A stretch of 64,000 nucleotides of DNA from the NCBI GenBank assembly GCA_902536765.1, contig CACAYM010000001.1:124001-188000 (forward strand), written 5' to 3'. The position numbers and the translations under genes were made by a program. The notes below the pieces were generated by a model. It was given only the letters and a program-made list of their open reading frames with translations, ran no database searches and was not told where the DNA came from. Below, one piece after another: positions 29,597 to 38,497 of the stretch (position 1 is its first letter; each line of letters starts with the position of its first letter). This stretch comes from an uncultured Pelagibacteraceae bacterium. Its GTDB lineage: Bacteria > Pseudomonadota > Alphaproteobacteria > Pelagibacterales > Pelagibacteraceae.

Positions 29597-30403
29597 ATGA
29601 AAATTGGAAGTATCGTATTAAATTCCTTTTTAATTTTATTGCTTGTTTACATTTCTATAGTAGTTTTTTTATTTTTTTATCAAAGAAAACTGCTCTACCA
29701 TCCTAGTGAAAATAATTATTTGGATGAAACGCAACTGAACCATAAGATAGAAAAAACATTTATCCAATCAAATGATAAACTTGTTTCGTGGTATTTTAAA
29801 AAAAATTCAAAATTTAAAACCATATTATTCTTTCACGGAAATGCAGGAAAACTTGATAATAGAGTTTATAAACTTAACGAATTATCAAAACTAAATATAA
29901 ATTATTTGATAATTGCATACAGAGGTTTTAGTGGAAATACAGGTAGTCCATCAGAAAATGGTTTATATGAGGATGCAAATTCTGCAAAAGTTTGGTTAAA
30001 CAAAAATGGTGTTAAAGATAAAGATATTATCATTTACGGTGAGTCTCTTGGAACAGCAGTTGCGATTGATCTAGCAAGCAGATATAAATTTTCAGGGATT
30101 ATTTTAGAGTCTCCTTTTACTTCAATGCTAGAACTTGCACAAAAGTATTATCCTATAATTCCTGTTAAACTAATCCTTAAAGACAGGTACGAAAGTAAAA
30201 AAAAACTTAATGACATTAAATCTCCAGTTTTAGTTATGCACGGCAGAAAAGATAACATCGTTCCCTTTTATATGGGTCAGCAAATATACGAGGCTTTATC
30301 AGTACCAAAGTTTGCTTATTTCAATGACCAAGACGATCATATGATGGAGTATAATAACGAATTAATATCTTCTGTTAAAAAGTTTTTAGAACAAATTAAT
30401 TAA
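29597..30403 (+). CDS. alpha/beta hydrolase, N-terminally membrane anchored
   Basis: FFHGNAGKLDNR, YRGFSGNTGSPSENGLYEDA, IIYGESLGTAVAIDLASR, VMHGRKDNIVPF: ABHD13/YfhR-like pattern. Confidence 0.92.
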   Translation: MKIGSIVLNSFLILLLVYISIVVFLFFYQRKLLYHPSENNYLDETQLNHKIEKTFIQSNDKLVSWYFKKNSKFKTILFFHGNAGKLDNRVYKLNELSKLNINYLIIAYRGFSGNTGSPSENGLYEDANSAKVWLNKNGVKDKDIIIYGESLGTAVAIDLASRYKFSGIILESPFTSMLELAQKYYPIIPVKLILKDRYESKKKLNDIKSPVLVMHGRKDNIVPFYMGQQIYEALSVPKFAYFNDQDDHMMEYNNELISSVKKFLEQIN

Positions 30404-31313
30404 TATTTACAAATGAATTGGCAAATTTTTCTGCTTTGAAAATCTGTAAATCGTCCTCTTTCTCACCTAGACCTAAAGCGATAATTGGTAATTTATATTT
30501 TTTAGCCAAAGCTATTAAAATGCCACCTTTTGCAGTTCCATCAAGTTTAGTCATAATTAATCCCGTAATTGGAATAATTTTATTAAATTCCTCTACTTGA
30601 TTAATTACATTCTGACCAGAAGTAGCATCCAAAACTAAAATTACTTCATGTGGAGCCTTAGGGTCAATTTTTTTTGTAACATTCGCAATTTTCTTATACT
30701 CCTCCATTAAATTCTTTTTGTTTTGTAATCTTCCAGCAGTATCTATCAATACATGGGTAAAATTTTTATTTATCGCTACTTCAACGGCTTTATATGCAAC
30801 AGAAGCTGGATCTGAACCTTGTGAAGATTTAATAATTTCGACATCAATTTTTTTTGCCCACTTTTCCAACTGTTCGATTGCTGCAGCTCTAAAAGTATCT
30901 GAAGCTGAAAAAATTACTTTATTATCATTCATTTTTAATATTTTACCAATTTTTCCAATTGTAGTAGTCTTGCCTACACCGTTAACACCAGAGACAAGTA
31001 CAGCATTTAAATCAGTTTTTTTTGAAAAAAAAGCACTTTTTTCAAGTGGCGACATCAAACTAATTATATAATCTTTAAGAATTGAATTAATTTCATCTAA
31101 TTTATTTTTATCAGGGTCGATTTTTTTTTCTGCAATAATTTTTTTAATTTCTTCTGAAGCGATAATTCCCACATCAGATTGTATTAAAAATTCCTCTATT
31201 TCATCTAATGTTTTGTCATCAATTTCCCTTTTAATAATTATTTCCTTTAGCCCAGAGGAAAAACTTGTGGCAGTTTTTTGTAAACCTAATTTAAATTTTT
31301 CAAAAATACCCAT
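30396..31313 (-). CDS. ftsY: signal recognition particle receptor FtsY
   Basis: LVSGVNGVGKTTTIGKIG, FSASDTFRAAAIEQLEKWA, HVLIDTAGRLQNKKNLMEEYKKI, TKLDGTAKGGILIAL, LGLGEKEDDLQIF. Confidence 0.97.
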   Translation of the reverse strand: MGIFEKFKLGLQKTATSFSSGLKEIIIKREIDDKTLDEIEEFLIQSDVGIIASEEIKKIIAEKKIDPDKNKLDEINSILKDYIISLMSPLEKSAFFSKKTDLNAVLVSGVNGVGKTTTIGKIGKILKMNDNKVIFSASDTFRAAAIEQLEKWAKKIDVEIIKSSQGSDPASVAYKAVEVAINKNFTHVLIDTAGRLQNKKNLMEEYKKIANVTKKIDPKAPHEVILVLDATSGQNVINQVEEFNKIIPITGLIMTKLDGTAKGGILIALAKKYKLPIIALGLGEKEDDLQIFKAEKFANSFVNIN

Positions 31314-31314
31314 T

Positions 31315-32130
31315 TTATAATTTTAAATTAATTTTTTTTATTTCCGAAACTGGTCCAGTCATAAAAATATTATCATTTTTATCAACCTCAATATTCAAAA
31401 TACCTTCACTAAAATTAATGTTAACTTTATTTTTAACTAAACTCTTCTTTAAGGCAGCTACTGCAGATGCACATGCTGCCGTTCCACAGGCCTTTGTAAG
31501 TCCTGCTCCTCTTTCCCACACATTCACTTTTATGTTATTTTTATCTGTGACTTCAGCAAATGTTACATTTGTTTTTTCAGGAAATAGATCATGGTTTTCA
31601 ATTTTAGGACCTAATATCTTTAGGTCATAATCAAAGCAATTTTTTACAAAAAAAATTATGTGGGGGTTCCCTACATTGACACAAAATCCATTAGAAAATG
31701 TTTTATCATTTATTTTTAAAGATACATCAGCAGGATTTATTGTCTTTGATAATGGAATATCCTCAAAACTAAACAAAGGTTTTCCCATTTCAAGTTCAAC
31801 TTGTAAATTTCCAACTATCTTTGCATTAAGTAATCGATTGTTTGTTCTTAACTTAACTTCTTTGGTATTTAAATTTTTACCTAAAAGATAAGCTACACAT
31901 CTTGACCCATTTCCGCATGCACTTATCTCACCTCCATCAGAATTAAATATTTTTATAGGAAAAGAACTTTCTTTTTTTTTATCTATAAAAATAATTTGAT
32001 CAAATCCAATATTGGATCTGTCTCCCAGTTCAATAATTTTTTCCTTTGTTAAATTAATTGAACTTTCTCTTCTATCTATGATGATAAAATCGTTTCCCAA
32101 ACCATCCATTTTGTAAGCATTAAATTCCAT
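31315..32130 (-). CDS. dapF: diaminopimelate epimerase
   Basis: KMDGLGNDFIIID, FNSDGGEISACGNGSRCVAYLL, NVGNPHIIFF, VWERGAGLTKACGTAACASAVAA. Confidence 0.97.
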   Translation of the reverse strand: MEFNAYKMDGLGNDFIIIDRRESSINLTKEKIIELGDRSNIGFDQIIFIDKKKESSFPIKIFNSDGGEISACGNGSRCVAYLLGKNLNTKEVKLRTNNRLLNAKIVGNLQVELEMGKPLFSFEDIPLSKTINPADVSLKINDKTFSNGFCVNVGNPHIIFFVKNCFDYDLKILGPKIENHDLFPEKTNVTFAEVTDKNNIKVNVWERGAGLTKACGTAACASAVAALKKSLVKNKVNINFSEGILNIEVDKNDNIFMTGPVSEIKKINLKL

Positions 32131-32177
32131 ATATTTATACTTAACTTATTTATTGACTTTTTGAACCTCTATTATAG

Positions 32178-32273
32178 GTTATCGCCACTTCCGCAAAGTC
32201 AGCAATTTGCGGTGTCTTTGGAAACAAAGAGATCGACACCAGTCAGCGAGGGTTCGCCCACTGGTGCGATAAC
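32178..32273 (+). ncRNA. candidate structured RNA / 5' leader upstream of ffh (unclassified)
   Basis: Closing helix GTTATCGC (32178-32185)/GCGATAAC (32266-32273); CCGCAAA/TTTGCGG (32191-32197/32206-32212); GGTGTC/GACACC (32211-32216/32235-32240) capped by TTTG-GAAA-CAAA; CACCAGT/ACTGGTG (32237-32243/32260-32266) enclosing GGG-TTCG-CCC. Helices partly compete. Confidence 0.6.
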
Positions 32274-32287
32274 TGCTGTGTAAAATT

Positions 32288-33646
32288 ATGTTTGAAAATT
32301 TGACAAATAAATTTGAGGAAATTTTTTCTTCTTTGAAAAAAGCGCCATCACTTGATGAAAAACAAGTGGACGAAGGATTAAGATCTATTCGGTTAGCTCT
32401 TCTAGAAGCCGATGTATCTTTAGATGTTGCAAAGCAGTTTATAGCAAATGTTAAGCCTAAAGCATTGGGCAAAGAAATTGTAAGATCAACTTCACCTGGT
32501 CAAATGGTTGTTAAAATTGTCTACGATGAATTAGTCAATTTACTTGGAAGTGAATCTGAAAAAATAAATCTTAATGCAGTTCCACCGGTTTCAATGATGC
32601 TAGTGGGTTTGCAAGGATCAGGTAAAACTACTTCAGCTGCAAAAATTGCAAAGCATATTGAAAAAGTAAACAAAAAAAAAATTATGATGGTGAGCTTGGA
32701 CGTTTACAGACCAGCTGCTCAAGAACAATTAAAATTGCTTGGTGAACAAAATAATATTTTTACTTTACCCATTGTCGAAGGACAACAACCTTTGGATATT
32801 TGTAGACGTGCACTTAGTGCTGCAAATTTAAACGGATCAGAAGTAATAATTTTCGATACAGCTGGAAGAACACAAATAGATCTACAAATGATGAGTGAAA
32901 TCAAGCAAATTGAGAAAACAATTAGTCCCTCTGAAACTTTACTTGTTGCAGACTCTCTTACTGGTCAAGTAGCTGCAAACGTTGCTAAAGAATTTAAAAG
33001 CACCGTTAATTTAACAGGAATAGTTCTTACAAGATCTGATGGTGATGGAAGAGGTGGTGCAGCTTTGAGTATGAAATATGTATCTCAAGTTCCAATTAAA
33101 TTTTTAGGTGTGGGTGAAAAAATTGAAAACTTAGAAGAATTCCATCCTGACAGAATTGCAAACAGAATCCTTGGTATGGGAGATATAGTTTCACTCGTTG
33201 AAAAAGCTACACAAGATTTAGATGAAGAGAATCTAAAGAAAACTGAAGAGAAATTAAAAAAAGGCCAATTTTCATTAGACGATTATCTTTCTCAACTAAG
33301 ACAGATGAAAAAGATGGGAGGAATCGAAGGCATCATGTCTTTTTTGCCTGGCGTATCAAAAATAAAAAATCAAATGGATCAAGCTGGTGTCGATGAAAAA
33401 ATTGTAAGTAAAAATGAAGCTGTAATTTTATCTATGACAAAAAAAGAGAGAACAAATCCAAAAATTATAGATGGATCAAGAAAAAAAAGAATTGCTAATG
33501 GCTCAGGGACTGACATTGCCACTATCAATAAATTGTTAAAACAATTTAAAATGATGTCTGAAATGATGAAGAAGATGTCTAAAGGAAATATGAAAGGTTT
33601 GGCAGACAAAGGGATTCCGCCAGAACTTTTTAATCAACTAAAATAA
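32288..33646 (+). CDS. ffh: signal recognition particle protein Ffh
   Basis: MLVGLQGSGKTTSAAKIAKHI, VSLDVYRPAAQEQLKLL, VIIFDTAGRTQIDLQMMSEI, TRSDGDGRGGAALSM, LGVGEKIENLEEFHPDRIANRILGMGD; Met-rich M domain. Confidence 0.98.
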   Translation: MFENLTNKFEEIFSSLKKAPSLDEKQVDEGLRSIRLALLEADVSLDVAKQFIANVKPKALGKEIVRSTSPGQMVVKIVYDELVNLLGSESEKINLNAVPPVSMMLVGLQGSGKTTSAAKIAKHIEKVNKKKIMMVSLDVYRPAAQEQLKLLGEQNNIFTLPIVEGQQPLDICRRALSAANLNGSEVIIFDTAGRTQIDLQMMSEIKQIEKTISPSETLLVADSLTGQVAANVAKEFKSTVNLTGIVLTRSDGDGRGGAALSMKYVSQVPIKFLGVGEKIENLEEFHPDRIANRILGMGDIVSLVEKATQDLDEENLKKTEEKLKKGQFSLDDYLSQLRQMKKMGGIEGIMSFLPGVSKIKNQMDQAGVDEKIVSKNEAVILSMTKKERTNPKIIDGSRKKRIANGSGTDIATINKLLKQFKMMSEMMKKMSKGNMKGLADKGIPPELFNQLK

Positions 33647-33658
33647 AAAAGGAGAAAA

Positions 33659-34090
33659 ATGTTAAAGTTAAGGTTATCAATGGGAGGAACAAAAAAAAGA
33701 CCTGTTTACAAAATTGTTGTTGCAGATAGCAGGTTTCCAAGAGATGGAAGATTTATAGAGAAACTTGGTTTTTTTAATCCACTTTTACCTAAGGAGAAGA
33801 AGGAAAGAGTTGGTTTACAATCTGAGAGAATTAAATATTGGTTAAGCCAAGGTGCTAAACCAACTATGCGTGTAGCAAGAATTCTCGGAGAAAATCAATT
33901 AATGGAAATGCCAGCGAAAGGCAATAATCCTTTAAAGGCTGTTCCAAAAAAAGACAGAAAAAAAGAAGCTAAAGATGAAGCTCCTAAAGAGGGAGAGAAA
34001 AAAGCTGATGCTCCAAAGGAAGCACCTAAACAAGAAGAGAAAAAAGCTGATGCTCCAAAAGAAGCACCTAAACAAGAAGAGAAAAAATAA
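33659..34090 (+). CDS. rpsP: 30S ribosomal protein S16 with K/E/A/P-rich C-terminal extension
   Basis: [42 protein letters not shown]; then a repetitive charged tail. Confidence 0.97.
   Translation: MLKLRLSMGGTKKRPVYKIVVADSRFPRDGRFIEKLGFFNPLLPKEKKERVGLQSERIKYWLSQGAKPTMRVARILGENQLMEMPAKGNNPLKAVPKKDRKKEAKDEAPKEGEKKADAPKEAPKQEEKKADAPKEAPKQEEKK
33995..34078 (+). repeat. two tandem 42-bp units encoding [14 protein letters not shown], inside the rpsP C-terminus
   Basis: GAGAAAAAAGCTGATGCTCCAAAGGAAGCACCTAAACAAGAA (33995-34036), and an adjacent copy (34037-34078) differing by one base. Confidence 0.92.
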
Positions 34091-34092
34091 AA

Positions 34093-34782
34093 ATGTTTAT
34101 CGCTCAAGTATTTACTCTATATCCTGATTGTTTTCCTGGACCACTTGATAAAGGTTTGTATGGAAAAGCTATGGAAAAAAAAATATGGGATTTAAAAACC
34201 ATCGATATTAGGGAATATACTTTGGATAAGCACAAAACAGTTGATGATACACCGTATGGTGGTGGATCAGGAATGCTTCTAAAACCAGATGTTGTCGCAA
34301 AATCTTTAGATGCAAATATTAAAAATGGGGAGAAAATTTTTTACCTTTCCCCTAGGGGCAAAGTATTTAATCAAAATATTGCAAAAGAGATATCAAAAGA
34401 AAATAAAGTAAATCTAATTTGTGGACATTTTGAGGGTATCGATCAAAGAGTTTTAGATAATAGAGAAATAGAAGAAATAAGTATTGGTGACTTTGTTTTA
34501 TCTGGAGGCGAGACAGCTTCGTATGTCTTTTTAGATGCTATATTGAGATTGATACCAGGTGTAATTGGTAACGAGGAATCTAAAAACGAGGAAAGTTTTG
34601 AAAACGGTTTATTAGAGTATCCGCAGTATACAAAGCCTCAAATTTGGGAGGAAAAAAGCGTTCCAAATGTACTTTTATCAGGCGATCACGCGAAAATTAA
34701 AGACTGGCGTTTAACTCAATCAAAGGCTATAACACGCCACCGAAGACCAGATTTATGGCAAAAATATAATAAAAAGAATTAA
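34093..34782 (+). CDS. trmD: tRNA (guanine-N1-)-methyltransferase
   Basis: [75 protein letters not shown]. Confidence 0.98.
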   Translation: MFIAQVFTLYPDCFPGPLDKGLYGKAMEKKIWDLKTIDIREYTLDKHKTVDDTPYGGGSGMLLKPDVVAKSLDANIKNGEKIFYLSPRGKVFNQNIAKEISKENKVNLICGHFEGIDQRVLDNREIEEISIGDFVLSGGETASYVFLDAILRLIPGVIGNEESKNEESFENGLLEYPQYTKPQIWEEKSVPNVLLSGDHAKIKDWRLTQSKAITRHRRPDLWQKYNKKN

Positions 34783-34798
34783 ATTGATAAACTTTAAC

Positions 34799-35341
34799 AT
34801 GAAAAATATTGAAGAAATTAACCAAGCAAATGTAAAAAAAATTGCAGCTGAAAAGAAACTTCCAGAGTTCTACACTGGTGATATAGTTAAAGTTGGAGTT
34901 AAAATTACTGAAGGAAAAAGAGATAGAATTCAGTATTTTGAAGGAGTTTGCATTGCTAAAAAAAATAGAGATATAAACTCTTCATTTACTGTGAGAAAAA
35001 TATCTTTTGGTGAAGGAGTAGAAAGAACCTTTGCATTATATAGCCCCATAGTCGACTCGATCAAAGTTGTAAGGTCTGGAAAAGTAAGAAGAGCAAAATT
35101 ATACTATCTAAGAGACAGGACTGGTAAATCTGCAAGGATAGCAGAGAAAATTAGAAAAAAGATAGGTATAGATGTTGAAACAAAACCGGAAACTGTAAAT
35201 CAGGAAAATATTGTGGTTTCTAAAGAGGAGAAAACAGCAGAGAAAGAAGCTCCCTCAACAGAGACAGACAAAAAAGTTGAAAAAAAAACTGAAACTCCAA
35301 AAGCAGAAAGTCCAAAAGAAAATCTAAAAGACAAAAAATAA
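34799..35341 (+). CDS. rplS: 50S ribosomal protein L19 with charged C-terminal extension
   Basis: [87 protein letters not shown] at 34799 preferred over TTG 34784. Confidence 0.96.
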   Translation: MKNIEEINQANVKKIAAEKKLPEFYTGDIVKVGVKITEGKRDRIQYFEGVCIAKKNRDINSSFTVRKISFGEGVERTFALYSPIVDSIKVVRSGKVRRAKLYYLRDRTGKSARIAEKIRKKIGIDVETKPETVNQENIVVSKEEKTAEKEAPSTETDKKVEKKTETPKAESPKENLKDKK

Positions 35342-35352
35342 TTTTTTTCTGA

Positions 35353-36756
35353 ATGTCTAAAACTTTATACGATAAAATCTGGGATGATCATCTTGTGCAC
35401 ACACAAGATGATGGAACATCTTTACTTTATGTTGACAGACATTTAGTTCATGAAGTTACTAGCCCGCAAGCATTTGAAGGATTGAGAAACTCTAATAGAA
35501 AAGTAAGACAACCAAATCTAACATTAGCTGTTGCAGATCATAACGTACCAACATCTGATAGATCTAAAGGCATTTCTGATAAAGAGTCAAAACTTCAAGT
35601 AGAAACTTTAGAAAAAAACTGTGAAGAGTTTGGAATAAAGCTTTTTGGAATGAATGATAAAAGACAAGGGATAGTTCATATAATTGGACCTGAGCAAGGA
35701 TTTACACAGCCAGGAAGTATAATTGTTTGTGGAGATAGTCACACAGCAACTCATGGAGCTTTTGGATCTCTAGCTTTTGGTATAGGAACTTCTGAAGTAG
35801 AGCACGTGTTAGCCACACAAACTTTGGTTCAAAAAAAATCAAAAAACTTTCGTATTAAAGTGGATGGAAAGTTGTCTATCGGTGTAACATCTAAAGATGT
35901 TATTCTACAAATAATTGGTAAGATTGGTACCGCAGGTGGAACTGGTTATGTGATTGAGTACGCAGGAAGCCTAATCTCATCTCTAAGTGTGGAGCAAAGA
36001 ATGACAATTTGTAATATGACTATTGAAGGAGGTGCAAGAGCGGGTTTAATCGAGCCAGATGAAAAAATATTTAATTATTTAAATGGCAGACCAATGTCAC
36101 CTAAAAAAGAAAATTGGGATAAAGCATTAGACTATTGGAGTAAATTAAAATCTGATGACGATGCTAATTTTGATAAAGAAGTTACTTTAGATGGAAAAGA
36201 TATTATGCCAATGGTAACATGGGGAACATCTCCACAAGATGTCATATCTATAGATGGAAGGATACCAAATCCAGAAAACGAAGCGGATGAGGATAGAAAA
36301 AATTCAATAGAGAGATCATTAAAATATATGGGTTTAAAACCTGGCACAGCTATAAAGGATGTTAAGATAGATAAAGTTTTTATTGGAAGTTGTACAAACG
36401 GTAGAATTGAGGACCTAAGAGATGCAGCAAAAATAGTTAAGAACAAAAAAGTAGCACAACATGTATATGCTATGGTAGTTCCTGGCTCTGGACTGGTGAA
36501 ACAACAGGCTGAACAAGAAGGTTTAGATAAAGTCTTCAAAGATTCAGGTTTTGATTGGAGAGAACCTGGATGTTCTATGTGCTTAGCGATGAATGCTGAT
36601 AAATTAAAACCTGAAGAAAGATGTGCATCTACTTCAAATAGAAATTTTGAAGGACGTCAAGGTAGAGGCGGGAGGACACATCTTGTTAGTCCTGGAATGG
36701 CTGCAGCAGCAGCAATATCAGGATCTTTAGACGATGTTAGAAAATTTCAAAATTAA
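35353..36756 (+). CDS. leuC: 3-isopropylmalate dehydratase large subunit
   Basis: [73 protein letters not shown]. Confidence 0.98.
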   Translation: MSKTLYDKIWDDHLVHTQDDGTSLLYVDRHLVHEVTSPQAFEGLRNSNRKVRQPNLTLAVADHNVPTSDRSKGISDKESKLQVETLEKNCEEFGIKLFGMNDKRQGIVHIIGPEQGFTQPGSIIVCGDSHTATHGAFGSLAFGIGTSEVEHVLATQTLVQKKSKNFRIKVDGKLSIGVTSKDVILQIIGKIGTAGGTGYVIEYAGSLISSLSVEQRMTICNMTIEGGARAGLIEPDEKIFNYLNGRPMSPKKENWDKALDYWSKLKSDDDANFDKEVTLDGKDIMPMVTWGTSPQDVISIDGRIPNPENEADEDRKNSIERSLKYMGLKPGTAIKDVKIDKVFIGSCTNGRIEDLRDAAKIVKNKKVAQHVYAMVVPGSGLVKQQAEQEGLDKVFKDSGFDWREPGCSMCLAMNADKLKPEERCASTSNRNFEGRQGRGGRTHLVSPGMAAAAAISGSLDDVRKFQN

Positions 36757-37362
36757 ATGCAAAAATTTAAAACAATAAAAAGTATACCTGCATATCTTCC
36801 AATAGTTAATATTGATACAGATATGATAATTCCAAAGCAGTTTTTAAAAACCATTAAAAGAACAGGTCTTGGAAAAAATTTATTTTATGAAATGAGATAT
36901 AATGAAAAGGGTACACCAATTGACGACTTTATTTTAAATGCTAGTCCATTTAACGACTCTAAGATCTTAATAGCTGGAAAAAACTTTGGTTGTGGGTCTT
37001 CAAGAGAACATGCTCCCTGGGCTTTACTTGATTTCGGAATAACATGCGTTATTAGCTCAAGTTATGCAGATATTTTCTACAATAATTGTTTTAAAAACGG
37101 AATTTTACCAATTGTACTTCCAGAAGCTAAAATAAAAGAACTCTCTGAATACTCAAAAAGAAAAGAAGAGATTATTGTTAACCTTGAAAAACAAAAAATT
37201 ACTTTTGGAAATAATGAGATTGATTTTGAAATAGATCAATTCAAAAAAAAGTGTTTAATTGAAGGACTAGATGATATTGCTCTTTCACTAGAAAAAAATC
37301 CGAAAATTACTGAATTTGAAAAAAAATTATCTTCAAATAGGCCATGGATTTTTAATGATTAA
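36757..37362 (+). CDS. leuD: 3-isopropylmalate dehydratase small subunit
   Basis: [50 protein letters not shown]. Confidence 0.98.
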   Translation: MQKFKTIKSIPAYLPIVNIDTDMIIPKQFLKTIKRTGLGKNLFYEMRYNEKGTPIDDFILNASPFNDSKILIAGKNFGCGSSREHAPWALLDFGITCVISSSYADIFYNNCFKNGILPIVLPEAKIKELSEYSKRKEEIIVNLEKQKITFGNNEIDFEIDQFKKKCLIEGLDDIALSLEKNPKITEFEKKLSSNRPWIFND

Positions 37363-38464
37363 AGTTAAGAAAAGAAAAATTTTACTATTACCAGGTGATG
37401 GAATCGGTCCAGAGGTTGTATCAGAGGTAAAAAAAATAATTAATTGGCTTAATAGTAAAAGATCTCTTGATTTTGAAATAGATGAAGATTTAGTTGGAGG
37501 GGCGGCTTATGATAAGCATGGGACCCCAATAACTGATGAGGTATTTTACAAAGCTCTTGAAAGTGAGGCGGTAATTTTGGGTGCAGTGGGCGGGCCTAAA
37601 TGGGATAATTTAGATTTTTCAAAAAAACCTGAGAGAGCTTTATTAAAATTAAGAAAAGAATTAAAATTATTTGCTAACCTTAGACCAGCAATTTGTTTTA
37701 AGCAACTAGTTGATGCCTCGAGCCTTAAACCAGAAATTGTTTCCGGACTTGATATCATGATAGTAAGAGAACTAACAGGTGGTATATATTTTGGAGAGCC
37801 AAGAGGTATTAAACCTATTGATAACGGCGAGAGAAAAGGCGTTAATACTCACACTTATACTTCAAGCGAAATTGCAAGAGTAGCAAGAGTTGCTTTTGAT
37901 TTAGCAAAAAAGAGAAATAATAAAGTTACCTCATGTGAAAAATCAAATGTTATGGAGGCAGGACAATTATGGAGAGAGGAAGTAACAGAAACTCACAAAA
38001 ATGAATTTAAAGAAGTTAAATTAGAACATATGTTGGCAGATAATTGTGCTATGCAATTATTAAGAAATCCAAAGCAATTTGACGTGATTGTAACAGATAA
38101 CTTGTTTGGAGATATACTTTCTGATGAAGCAGCTATGTTAACTGGATCTTTAGGTCTTTTACCATCAGCATCTTTAGGTGCTAAAGATAAAAATGGGAAT
38201 ATTAGATCAATGTATGAACCTGTTCATGGTTCAGCACCAGATATAGCTGGTAAAAATCTTGCAAATCCAATTGCAACAATTTTGAGTTTTTCTATGGCGC
38301 TAAAGTATTCCTTGAATTTAGAAAAAGAAGCTAAGGAAATTGATACTGCAGTGCAAAGCGTTTTAGACATGGGATTAAGAACAAAAGACATATATTCTAA
38401 GGGAAATAAGGAAGTTTCAACAACTGCAATGGGAGATGCAATTATTGCGCAATTGCAAAAATAA
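37355..38464 (+). CDS. leuB: 3-isopropylmalate dehydrogenase
   Basis: [72 protein letters not shown] at 37355 preferred (overlaps leuD by 8 nt). Confidence 0.97.
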   Translation: MIKVKKRKILLLPGDGIGPEVVSEVKKIINWLNSKRSLDFEIDEDLVGGAAYDKHGTPITDEVFYKALESEAVILGAVGGPKWDNLDFSKKPERALLKLRKELKLFANLRPAICFKQLVDASSLKPEIVSGLDIMIVRELTGGIYFGEPRGIKPIDNGERKGVNTHTYTSSEIARVARVAFDLAKKRNNKVTSCEKSNVMEAGQLWREEVTETHKNEFKEVKLEHMLADNCAMQLLRNPKQFDVIVTDNLFGDILSDEAAMLTGSLGLLPSASLGAKDKNGNIRSMYEPVHGSAPDIAGKNLANPIATILSFSMALKYSLNLEKEAKEIDTAVQSVLDMGLRTKDIYSKGNKEVSTTAMGDAIIAQLQK

Positions 38465-38497
38465 ATAATTTCACATATTTTATAGTTATTAAAAATT

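Noticed and set aside
30718-31071. ORFs antisense to ftsY and dapF (e.g. 30718-31071, 31418-31630, 31658-31891)
   Set aside because: Shadow frames of strongly recognised genes.
32178-32273. SRP (4.5S) RNA or a tRNA upstream of ffh
   Set aside because: The SRP RNA core (AGGUCC-GGAA/UGAC-GGAAGCAGC type) is absent on both strands. For tRNA, the GGGTTCGCCC arm does not form a proper T-arm next to the 8-bp closing helix. Kept only as an unclassified structured element.
32179-32472. ORF - 97 aa spanning the ffh start and the structured element
   Set aside because: Antisense to ffh and across the RNA-like element; no family resemblance.
33895-34107. ORF - with [14 protein letters not shown] repeats
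   Set aside because: Reverse complement of the rpsP repetitive tail; no independent support.
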